In this document: positions 55,501-64,000 of the stretch, one piece after another | Layout: each line of letters begins with the position of its first letter | How positions within the stretch are numbered: position 1 is the stretch's first letter | Source: Leishmania mexicana MHOM/GT/2001/U1103 | Taxonomy: Eukaryota; Euglenozoa; Kinetoplastea; Trypanosomatida; Trypanosomatidae | DNA: 64,000 bases | Reading direction: 5' to 3' | NCBI RefSeq assembly: GCF_000234665.1 | Contig: NC_018326.1 | Coordinates: forward strand, 496,001-560,000 | Position numbers and translations under genes: made by a program | The notes under the pieces: model-generated | Seen by the model: only the letters and a program-made list of their open reading frames with translations | The model's database searches: none | Told to the model about the DNA's origin: nothing

Positions 55501-58172
55501 TCCCGCAGCGCCTGCACAGTGGCGCCACTCTCGAGGGACCGAGCACCGGCCACTGGGGCCCCGCGCTGTGCCTCAGCCAGCAGCTGGCGGAGCGCAATCA
55601 TCTCCGCCTCCTGCTCCGCCACCTGGTCCCGCAGCGCCTGCACAGTGGCGCCGCTCTCGAGGGACCGAGCACCGGCCACTGGGGCCCCGCGCTGTGCCTC
55701 AGCCAGCAGCTGGCGGAGCGCAATCATCTCCGCCTCCTGCTCCGCCATCTGGTCCCGCAGCGCCTGCACAGTGGCGCCGCTGTCGCACTGTCGGGCGCCG
55801 GCGGCCTGAGCCTCGCGCTGTGCCTCAGCCAGCAGCTGGCGGAGCTCAGCTACCTCCGCCTCCTGCTCCGCCATCTGGTCCCGCAGCGCCTGCACAGTGG
55901 CGCCACTCTCGAGGGACCGAGCACCGGCCACTGGGGCCCCGCGCTGTGCCTCAGCCAGCAGCTGGCGGAGCTCAGCTACCTCCGCCTCCTGCTCCGCCAT
56001 CTGGTCCCGCAGCGCCTGCACAGTGGCGCCGCTGTCGCGCTGTCGGGCGCCGGCGGCCTGAGCCTCGCGCTGTGCCTCAGCCAGCAGCTGGCGGAGCGCA
56101 ATCATCTCCGCCTCCTGCTCCCCCACCTGGTCCCGCAGCGCCTGCACAGTGGCGCCACTCTCGAGGGACCGAGCAGCGGCCACTGGGGCCCCGCGCTGTG
56201 CCTCAGCCAGCAGCTGGCGGAGCGCAATCATCTCCGCCTCCTGCTCCGCCATCTGGTCCCGCAGCGCCTGCACAGTGGCGCCGCTGTCGCGCTGTCGGCC
56301 GCCGGCGGCCTGAGCCTCGCGCTGTGCCTCAGCCAGCAGCTGGCGGAGCGCAATCATCTCCGCCTCCTGCTCCGCCACCTGGTCCCGCAGCGCCTGCACA
56401 GTGGCGCCGCTCTCGAGGGACCGAGCACCGGCCACTGGGGCCCCGCGCTGTGCCTCAGCCAGCAGCTGGCGGAGCGCAATCATCTCCGCCTCCTGCTCCG
56501 CCACCTGGTCCCGCAGCGCCTGCACAGTGGCGCCGCTCTCGAGGGACCGAGCACCGGCCACTGGGGCCCCGCGCTGTGCCTCAGCCAGCAGCTGGCGGAG
56601 CTCAGCTACCTCCGCCTCCTGCTCCGCCATCTGGTCCCGCAGCGCCTGCACAGTGGCGCCGCTGTCGCGCTGTCGGGCGCCGGCGGCCTGAGCCTCGCGC
56701 TGTGCCTCAGCCAGCAGCTGGCGGAGCTCAGCTACTTCCGCCTCCTGCTGCGTTACCTGTCTCCGCAGGTCAGCCATCACTGCCTCCTGCTCTGCGATCT
56801 GGTCTTGTAGGGCTTTTAGGTCAGCGTGTGGGGAGCGATACTGATCAGGAAAGATTTTCTCATAGTGGCAAGGTTGGTGTAGTCCCCTTGCTTCGCCGGC
56901 GGCGCTCGGGGAAGCGTCGCTGTGTGGGTACCTGTGGACTACGTTTCTGCGGATGCGGTTCGGGGCATCGAGGGCGTTGGCGGTGGCATGTTCTGTTTCA
57001 CGGGTGCGGGTTTCAAGAGATCGGAGTTGGTGCTTCGTAACGGCCTCCTGCTGTGGGATGCCGAGTTTGTCTGTGATGGTGCATGCATTCTGGGGAGCGG
57101 ATGATGTCGTTGAGCTGGAGAAAAGGGTCTCGTCGCTGACGGAGATGTGCGGCGGTGGTGACGTGAAGGGATTATCGGTAGTACCACGAATGGGAATAGA
57201 TGCGGAGTTGGCGCCGTTATTGCGCTGCTGCTGCAGAGACGGGAGACGCTGCAGTGCCTCCTCCTGATCCGCATACCTGTGCGGCAATTCCTCGTGCGCT
57301 AGATGCGTCTGTGCCCACCGGTCGTGGAGGGCGGTCACCGTCGGAGAATGCAGTGGCAACTCATGCATGTGTGCCCCTACAGCTGCACCGTAGACGTGGT
57401 GATATGATGATGTCGGTATCGACTGCGTCGGGGAGAGCGGCGGGGAGGGACCTGCAAAGCTGCTCTGTCGATCAGGCATCTGTGCCCAGAAGGCAGAGAA
57501 GGAAGACGGTGCCGCGCTGCCATCTCCAAAGGCGTTCTCCTGCGACGCTACCGTCATAGTGCCAGTGGACGCATGTGTGATAAGCGGCTGCGGGCAGGCG
57601 ATGGGGTGCTGCTGTGCTTCCACAAGATCTCGGTTCTCCTCTTCTAACACCTCGGCCAAGAGCTGCCGGCTAGCTAGATGATGGCGAAGCAGAAGATTGT
57701 CGCGTCGCTGGGCCTCCACAGTGGCCTCTAACCCCGATACGTACTCCTCCGTCTGCTGTTCGTGTTCGCTGTAACGTCTGAGCTGCATCCGAAGTCGCTC
57801 CAACTCGCGCTGCGTCTTGGCGAGTTCGTGCGCTAGGGTGAGCGGCGAGGAGGATGTTGACGCGAGGTCCTTTTCGGTCTCCATGAAGTTGACTCTCTTC
57901 TCCCGCGAGCCACGCAAGGAGACCAAATGTGTGTTCTCTGCACGTCGGCCGCCGGCCGTCTGTAACACCGTTGAGCGCTGCTCTGCCCCAGCACCAGCAC
58001 TCTTTGAGGAACGGCGAACCCTGCTGGTGTCTTCCTCGAACCTCACGCTGGTGGAGGTGCCTCGCAACGTGCTACTCACCGTCGACTGCAGAGAGGAGTC
58101 GCTGCAATGCAGCGCGGGTTGCTGCTGCTGGCGCAGCGGCTGTGCTCTCGGTCGAGCGCGAGATGAGCTCAT
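46520..58172 (-). CDS. Giant FAZ1-like coiled-coil protein with 42-residue repeats
   Basis: A predicted protein of about 3,880 residues interrupted by gap 4. The N terminus (1-110) is low-complexity and basic. A coiled coil lies at about 112-188 (LAHELAKTQRELERLRMQLR), followed by disordered sequence to about 475, then roughly 65 tandem 42-residue repeats (48498-56750). After the array comes a C-terminal region with a FAZ1-like domain (47792-48080: LCETCVRRRMEGEGW, CHVNVDRVRHVKYALGSLHA, YPFPATWALFRR), preceded by a YDERR motif as in the neighbouring giant gene. Then follow ECTDSLERLEEFAALLLEAR and further coiled coil. Shared YDERR, domain, and ECTDxLERLEEF blocks show it is a tandem paralogue of 31034-43018 with a different repeat. 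The frame shifts at about 51653 on a gap edge, an assembly error. Start 58172 (MSSSRARPRA) is preferred to an upstream Met in leader. A flagellum-attachment role is inferred. Confidence 0.85.
47792..48080 (-). other. FAZ1-like domain in 42-residue-repeat protein
   Basis: A single copy of the roughly 100-residue domain. It aligns with the neighbour's copies at YDERR, GxxW, CHV, ALGSLHAEF (compare GMGSLLATV), VEH/VQH and YPFPATWALF (compare YDYPLTMELY). It lies C-terminal to the repeat array. Confidence 0.65.
48498..56750 (-). repeat. 42-residue (126-bp) tandem repeat array
   Basis: About 65 units of 126 bp, including gap 4. Each unit contains MAEQEAEVAELRQLLAEAQR, then either GAPVAGARSLES or EAQAAGARQRDS, then GATVQALRDQ. 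Two modules therefore mix: the linker half (GAPVA/EAQAA) and the strand half (EVAEL/EMIAL/EVADL). Forty-two residues equal six heptads, so the coiled-coil register can run through. Confidence 0.93.
51548..51647. other. Assembly gap 4 (100 N)
   Basis: One hundred unknown bases inside the 42-residue array. The first unit on the high-coordinate side lacks one C (CTGGGGCCCGCG at 51648-51659 instead of CTGGGGCCCCGCG), shifting the frame at the contig edge. Confidence 0.97.
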
Positions 58173-58611
58173 CCCCACCAGCCCTATCGGTACGTAGCTG
58201 CCTCCTAGAGCTCTTTGTTGCGACTCGCTACTTCTGTACGCCCTTGAATTGCGTGTGCGTGCGTACGTGAGGTGTGCAGCCTCAGAGGTGGTGAAGGCCG
58301 AGGATAAAGTGAAGAACAAAGGCGGGCACACACGCACGTGGAGAGGGTCCTGCAAAACAGAAAAGGAGAAACGAAAAAACAGCGCTGACGTCCAACGCTG
58401 CTCGATGTCGGCGTGTGGGCGTGTGGGCGTGTGTGTGTGTGTGCGCTTACGCTTACATGTATCGGTGCAGAGGCGCTCGTGTATGTGGCTCTATGGGATG
58501 AGATGGGGACAGGGGCAAAGCAAGGGTCTGATAATAATAAAAAAATGGCAAAGAAAGGGGGCGACAACCACCTTTGTTAACACTGCCGTGTACCGTGTGT
58601 GTGTGTATGGC

Positions 58612-58672
58612 GGGGGGGACGGGGGGACCCGGGTGGGGGAGATGGGGGGGGGGACAGTGGGTACAGTGGGGG
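58612..58672 (+). other. G-run cluster, potential G-quadruplex
   Basis: Consecutive runs of 7, 6, 3, 5, 10, 3 and 5 guanines separated by one to seven bases on the + strand. This fits the G3+ loop pattern for quadruplex formation. The transcribed strand makes it C-rich in RNA. Confidence 0.6.
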
Positions 58673-60441
58673 ACGCTTAGGTGCCCTCATAACAACAGCA
58701 GCAGTAGCAAAACTTCGACACCAAGGAGGCAGTCTAGACGGAAGAAGCCGAGAAAAAAGGGGACAAAAAACGACGAAAAGCGGCGGAACGAGCAACGCGT
58801 GAGACACGCGCGTGTGCAGCTTTTCGCCTTCACCACCCCTCCGCGGCAGGGGCGTCCCCGGGGGGGGAGAGGGAGAGAGAGAGAAGGAGCGAGCAGTGCG
58901 GAAGACGGTAGACTGACGAGCAAGCACCGCAAGAGCAGGCCCGAATGTACACGGGAGGAAAGAACGGGGCACACAACCGCGCAACGCAAAACACCAACAA
59001 AAAAGGGGAGAAGGAAGAGAGAGGGACGACCGACACGCACGCGCACACAACGGCTTGGCGCTCCGGCGGCGGTATACTTCTTGAGAAGTGCTTCTGCTAG
59101 CGTAATGTGTGATACGATTTGTGCAGCTGCCCTGGTCGCCGCGGAAGGGGTGACGGCTGTAGCGGCGGTGGTGGCGGTGGTCGACGTGGAGGATGACCGT
59201 GATGTGAAAAAGAAAGGAGACAAGGCACAACACGCACGCGTAATATGTAACAGTAAAAGCCAAAACGGTTTAACGCCGTTCTTCGTATAACGGTGCACGT
59301 TAGTGCCCCTCCCCCCGACTTGGCGACCCTGGTGCCAGTGTCGATAGAGATCTGATACGGGGAGATCACTCTCTCGGCGACAATGAAGACACCTCGGTTG
59401 TCTGTACAGTGTGGAGAACAACGTGTGCATAAAAATGGTAAAGTGCAGCCCACAAAGAAGGTCGCGCTGCACTGCCACTGAGAGTTTTTCGGTGACGTCT
59501 TGTGTGTGTGTGCGTGTGTGTGTGTGTGTGTGTGCACCGGTGACCACGCACCTCTCCCGAGAGAGTGGCCTAAAGGCTGTCGCCGACGCGGTAGCAGTGA
59601 TCCAAACCAAGCGCTGACGCACAGCGGCGATATTCCGAGATGCCCCTGCAGTAGGCGCAGGTGCTGTGTATGGAGAAGTGAGAGAGAGTGAGTGAGGCTC
59701 GGTGAGAGGGCACAGCAGACGGGACGGAAAGAAAACCGAGCAACCAAGAGAGCGGTGACAAGCGGAGAAGGGCCGAGATAGAGAGAGGGGGGAGATCACA
59801 CGAATAATGAAGCGCGAAACAAAGGCGCCACAAGACAGCATCACACACACACACCTCTCACAAGCTCATGCACACGTGCGCGCGGAAAACTTGCGCCTGT
59901 TCAGGTGCGTGCGGGTGAGTGCAAAAGAGAGACGACGACAACGTATTTGCGTTGCCGCGACTTGCTGCTGCTGCTGCTGTTCCTCCTGTTGCTTGCTTGG
60001 CCCCCTAGAAATGTGTTCGCATCGACTGCGTGCGTGTGTGCCGCAGAGTTGGGAGGAGCGCGTACGTTTGTGTGGATGTATGAGCCAGCACGCGCAGCCA
60101 AGTCGCACCGAAACGTCAGAGAGACAGCGAGAGAAGGTAAAAGAAAAGAAAGGAACGCAGTGCCAGGGAAGGGAGCCCGCGCCCATGCCGGCAAGCACTA
60201 CAGGAGATCTTCGTACATGGTCAGCACGACAGTACCTGCACGAGTGTGTTGTCTTCTCTGGCGCGCCTGCGTGCGAATCCATCAACGACGGCCCAGTGAG
60301 CATCGGCTGTCAAAGATGGGCAGTAAAGAACGCACACAGCGAAGACAAAGAGAGAGAGAGATGCACCTACGCACGAATGCTCTCGTGCTCTCCTCGCCCC
60401 ATAAAACACGCATAGCCCGCACGCTTGCGCGCTCCTCGCGA

Positions 60442-60447
<6 letters not shown>

Positions 60448-60479
<32 letters not shown>
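60448..60479. repeat. TG dinucleotide microsatellite
   Basis: Sixteen uninterrupted TG units. It is the longest perfect dinucleotide run I see in the window. Confidence 0.95.
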
Positions 60480-60480
<1 letters not shown>

Positions 60481-60851
60481 ACGCGCGCCCCTCGCACATA
60501 CCTTCTCGTATCGCATCAAAAGACCGGGAGAGGAGGGAAAGAGATGATGCGGGCGCTTTGCCACGGCAGTGCTGTGAGGAGGTGTCCCAACGACAACGGC
60601 AACGATAACAAGGGGGGAAGCCAAACAAAGCGTTGGCGACAGCGACAGCGCACTCTCCCAACTTCGAGAACTACGCCTGGGAAGTGGAAAGGGGTACGAT
60701 GCTCACGTCTCTGTCTCTGAGAAGGGTGGAGGGAGGGAGGTGTAAACGATGGGACCCCAGGCGTTGGGCCACCGCGCGCGGGTGCCCGCAGACTACACCA
60801 CGACCACCACCCCTGCTTGCACCCAAGGCATCCAGACCCACCCACGCGCCG

Positions 60852-62747
60852 CTACAGCTCTGGCGGGTGGTGTGAGGTAAAGACGTGGAACTGCTGAAAA
60901 TCCTCCAGCAGCGGGTTGTATCCGCTGCGAGTTGTGAAGAGCGCCGTCTTGTCCCCGCCGTGTGTCTGCCAGAACACAGGGTGCCGCATCGACTCCACCT
61001 CCTTCTGCGTCCCGCAGATGCGGGCATACACAATGGACAGGTGATCAAAGTCTGTTGGGAAGCACATGTCGACCATGCCAGCATTCGCATGCAGTGCGTC
61101 GACGGGCTTGCGCAGGTAAATATCCTTGGCCACCCGCAGCTTCACCTGCAGCACAGGGCCGTTCACGCCGGGCAATGCTTGTCGCACGCTAGACCAGTCC
61201 GCTGCGAAGAGGTGGTGACGAGGGAAGTACTGAGCGAGCATCTCAAGAAAGACCATCTGCACCGTCGGCAGCCAGGCAGTGTGGAAGGGGCTCATGATGT
61301 ACGCCATCTTCGTGAATATCGCGATGGTGGAGTCGGCCATATTGGGCTCGATACTCCGCCGCCTCGGCGCGTCGAGGGTTTCGCGGCCCTCAGTACGGCA
61401 AAGAACCTTCAAGTTGTGAAACGACTCCTCCTGCATCCAGTTAAGATAGCGCAGATAACGCAGAATAACCGGATCCTGTAGGGCGTAGTAGCGCTCGTGC
61501 GCCGTGGCGAGGTTGTCGTGCTGCTGAAAGCCGAACCAGTGCTCACTCACGACCGCCTCTTGGTCCCACAACACGCAGTCGTGCGGCATGCCGGAGAAGA
61601 GCTCCACGGCGAGCACGACGCAGCGCCGCTTCTCCAGCTGCCGCCAGTTCAGCACCGACAGATGGTGGACGTTGACGTGGTGGTAGTGGTGGATAAGCTT
61701 GTTGCGCAGTACCTGGATCAGATGAGGGTTCTGCTCCACGGCGTGGTACTCGCATGTGGCGTAGAGGTCAGGAAAGTGCTCGGCCAGGTAGTCAAGCACA
61801 GACAACGCTAGAGCCCCGGTGCCGGCGCCGATGTCGTACACGATGAGCGGCTCGCGGGGATCAAACTTGGCGCGGTGTGTCGTCACGAAGTACTCCGCCA
61901 GCACCCAGCCGTAGTAGGGCTGAAAGAGCTGCGTGGGTGTCACGAAACCCGGTGTCGACTCATGCAGCTTCGCGGCATACCGTTCATAGTCATGCTGGTT
62001 GCGCAGTGAGGCGAACGGGACGGGGTCGAAGTAGCCCGTGGTCATCAGTTGACGATACTTGCGAAACAGCTTCGGATAGTAGCCCCATTTGTTGTTGTAG
62101 AGGGCAAAGTGCACAAAGTCCCGCATGATGAGCCTCGTGCCCAGAGACGGGTGGTCGGAAACGGCGCCGCCCTCGAAGACAATCATGTCCTCGAACATCT
62201 TGCGCTGCCGCTCCACGCGCTTCTCCTCCAACACAGCCACGATCTGGTCCAGACGCGCCTCGCTTGTGATGTCATTCTGCGAGGAGACGACAGACGGAGC
62301 ACCGCTGCGACCACCACAAAAGGTCGCGGCCGCAGCCCCAGAACCCGCTGAGCCAACCTCCACGCCTCCCTGGGCAGGATGCACCATGATGGAGGTTGCC
62401 TCCGCCTGCGCAGACGCCGCGGACGCTTCGTCCGTGATGGGGCTGCTGCTGGCTTCTCCCGACGGGATCTCCGAACACGAAGTGAACTGGGATGACGGTG
62501 GTGCTGACAGTGTCGACTGCGGAGCCCACAATAATCGCGACCGCAGGAGAAGCCCCACCACTGGCGCCATTTCGTCCTGGAGCATCAGCTGTGTCGCACC
62601 AAGCCCCAGCGATGCCTTCCCTGCAGATACCAGAGTCGCTCCGCCGTGTATTCTGTGAGAAGCCACATTGCTGATAGACGCGGCAGCGGCTAGGGCGGCG
62701 CCTCTGCGCTGGCGTTCCAGAGTGTGCAATGGAGCTGCAACGCGCAT
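60852..62747 (-). CDS. SAM-dependent methyltransferase, DUF185/Methyltransf_28 (MidA/NDUFAF7-like)
   Basis: A 631-residue protein. An N-terminal region of about 190 residues, basic at first (MRVAAPLHTLERQRRGAALA) and then low-complexity, could target mitochondria. The conserved part has IMRDFVHFALYNNKWGYYPK (207-226), PVPFASLRNQHDYERY (242-257), TPTQLFQPYYGWVLAEYF (270-287), SAM-binding motif I YDIGAGTG (304-311), an acidic EYHAVEQN motif II (333-340) and LAVELFSGMPHD (379-390). This block order matches the DUF185 family, especially the fungal YKL162C type. NDUFAF7 in animals methylates the NDUFS2 subunit of complex I in mitochondria; whether this branch does so is unknown. The start at 62747 is the first in-frame Met below a predicted splice acceptor at 63044, which excludes the longer 770-codon frame. 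Confidence 0.88.
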   Translation of the reverse strand: MRVAAPLHTLERQRRGAALAAAASISNVASHRIHGGATLVSAGKASLGLGATQLMLQDEMAPVVGLLLRSRLLWAPQSTLSAPPSSQFTSCSEIPSGEASSSPITDEASAASAQAEATSIMVHPAQGGVEVGSAGSGAAAATFCGGRSGAPSVVSSQNDITSEARLDQIVAVLEEKRVERQRKMFEDMIVFEGGAVSDHPSLGTRLIMRDFVHFALYNNKWGYYPKLFRKYRQLMTTGYFDPVPFASLRNQHDYERYAAKLHESTPGFVTPTQLFQPYYGWVLAEYFVTTHRAKFDPREPLIVYDIGAGTGALALSVLDYLAEHFPDLYATCEYHAVEQNPHLIQVLRNKLIHHYHHVNVHHLSVLNWRQLEKRRCVVLAVELFSGMPHDCVLWDQEAVVSEHWFGFQQHDNLATAHERYYALQDPVILRYLRYLNWMQEESFHNLKVLCRTEGRETLDAPRRRSIEPNMADSTIAIFTKMAYIMSPFHTAWLPTVQMVFLEMLAQYFPRHHLFAADWSSVRQALPGVNGPVLQVKLRVAKDIYLRKPVDALHANAGMVDMCFPTDFDHLSIVYARICGTQKEVESMRHPVFWQTHGGDKTALFTTRSGYNPLLEDFQQFHVFTSHHPPEL

Positions 62748-64000
62748 CTCGCTCTCCCCCTCGCTCGTAAAGGCGAATCGCGTGTTGAATCGACCGCCAA
62801 GTGGCACCACAGGCCTTCTACAGAGTTCCGCACGCAGCCTTCGCTTTCGCTTCAGCGTCTCCCAGCTCGATGTTGCTCGGTCACCGCCGCAGATGTCGAC
62901 AGGCCTGGCAGTGCTCGTGTGTCCGTATACACATGTACGTATACACGTGCGTGTGCCAATTTCTGTCCGTGCAGGCCAGGATGGCTGATGCGCGACGGTG
63001 GATGCAGGCAGCAGCAGACGCGTCTGGATAATAAGACTCGGATCTGCGGCGCGCAAGTGCGTGTGCGTCACAGAGGGAGGGAGAGGGAGGGATAGCGCGA
63101 AATGGAGCGATAGAAGCTGAAGAGCGCAACGACCTGTTGTGGTGCGGTGCCGCGCAGCACACACACAGAGAGAGCGGTGTTAGGCAAGTTGTGCAACGCG
63201 GGAGGGGGACGACGAGCTCCACACACGGAATGGCTCGGAAGGGGGTATTGGAAAGAGGAGTCGATGCGACGTGTAGAGAGCACCAGAGCACACGAGAGAC
63301 ATGAAACCCACCGTCATGGAGGAGGAGTGGAGGGGGGTCACTGCTGCTGCTCAGATGCCTCTCTACCCTTCGTTTTCCTTTTTAGGTGAGACGTCGTCCA
63401 ACTTGCCCCCCCCGCCCGCGAAACCGCGTGCAAAAGACGGGACGGGGAAACGACAACGAAAATGGGCACCAGGCCGGCACATCCCGCTGAAGGGTTGTGC
63501 AGAGAGGGCGGAAGAGCCAGGGAGAGACGATGGCAGAGGGAATGCGGGGCTGGGCCCCACCTCTGCATGAGCTCGTAGAGGTGCATGGGCAGCGCTCGGC
63601 TCGTCGGAGTGCTCCTCCAAGTGCTATTTCCGCATCCACCCACCCCCACTTCGTGTGCCAACCAACAACACCACAACGCTCACCGCCGCCCGAAAGCGCA
63701 ACGGAGAGAGGCGAGAAGGTCTCGCGGGGGGCGCGTTGCCTGCCCCTTTTCATTTCGTTTTTTTGTTTTCGTTTTACACAAACTGTAGTCGATGTGACAG
63801 TGGTAGTGAGGCTCAGGAGTCGCGCCAGCGACTCGAAGGTCGGAAGGGAGGTCCTGTCGCAGCCGCAGAAGCACGCACGGGCACGCGCACACACACGGGT
63901 ACCACCACCGCACAATCGGGAAGCATGAGAAAGCGAGAGGGTGGGGCTGGGTGGGTACGGGGGGGACACAGAGACACACAGACAGAGGGAAAGCAATGGA
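62748..64000. other. Upstream spacer at right edge
   Basis: It contains the methyltransferase leader and then spacer belonging to the next gene upstream, which is outside the window. No gene seen. Purine-rich and C-rich tracts are present at about 63401-63420 and 63940-63965. Confidence 0.6.
63044..63094 (-). promoter_or_regulatory. Candidate spliced-leader acceptor for methyltransferase
   Basis: On the coding strand a 20-nt tract (CCCTCCCTCTCCCTCCCTCT, at 63072-63093) is followed by the AG at 63045-63044 (GCCGCAG). This predicts a leader of about 296 nt. Confidence 0.4.

Larger units (their letters stand above)
58173..60851. other. 2.7-kb spacer between methyltransferase and 42-residue-repeat gene
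   Basis: No gene seen. It holds the methyltransferase 3' untranslated region and the giant gene's leader. Notable are a G-run cluster (58612-58672), TG microsatellites at 59501-59534 and 60448-60479, and a GCT run at about 59962-59978. Confidence 0.65.

Noticed and set aside
48502..57040. Plus-strand open frames of up to 1,792 codons, and shorter ones in a second frame, across the 42-residue array
   Set aside because: A 126-bp unit with no stop in these frames stays open for as many copies as exist. The products are Pro/Ala or Ser/Ala monotony, and the minus frame has the coherent coiled coil and unique flanks.
31034..58172. CRISPR array
   Set aside because: The repeats are directly abutting coding units with no unique spacers, in a eukaryotic genome.
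60852..63164. Longer 770-codon form of the methyltransferase
   Set aside because: The extra 139 codons cross a pyrimidine tract and the likely splice acceptor at 63044. The next in-frame Met is at 62747.

Overview
This window is nuclear DNA of a Leishmania-type trypanosomatid. The evidence is high GC, intron-less genes all on one strand separated by 0.9-5.6 kb of simple-sequence spacer, pyrimidine tracts followed by AG just upstream of several start codons (spliced-leader trans-splicing), and kinetoplastid-specific cytoskeletal proteins. Every gene I can support is on the minus strand, so the window lies inside one polycistronic unit read from high to low coordinates. The species cannot be fixed from sequence alone.

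In order of transcription: a Methyltransf_28/DUF185 SAM methyltransferase related to MidA/NDUFAF7 and yeast YKL162C (60852-62747); two giant tandem coiled-coil proteins with homologous C-terminal halves and FAZ1-like domains, one built on a 42-residue repeat (46520-58172) and one on a 28-residue repeat (31034-43018); a 1142-residue coiled-coil protein (26749-30177); a 5.6-kb spacer; an ATG8-family ubiquitin-like protein with a long N-terminal extension (20024-21121); the class Ia ribonucleotide reductase small subunit (17216-18394); a protein with a possible RIIa/AK8-like dimerization helix (13993-15273); a MORN5-like protein (11376-12617); an unrecognised 1085-residue protein (6561-9818); a WD40 protein (4044-5399); and the 5' part of a mitochondrial/bacterial-type translation initiation factor 2 that runs off the left edge (1-2145).

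Three near-identical direct copies of a 0.55-0.6-kb interspersed repeat (3488-4085, 16254-16797, 24005-24603) lie in spacers. They bracket RNR2 plus the ATG8-like gene, and, more widely, everything from the WD40 gene to the ATG8-like gene. One copy carries the last 13 codons and stop of the WD40 gene.

Four 100-N gaps interrupt the assembly. Three fall in the giant repeat genes, and the fourth is flanked by a duplicated contig end. Two gaps have one-base deletions at their edges that create false frameshifts, so the two giant genes should be read as continuous. Several neighbours (MORN5-like, RIIa/AK8-like, FAZ1-like) suggest flagellar or cytoskeletal roles. Any functional linkage among them is inference, because trypanosomatid gene clusters are not functional operons.
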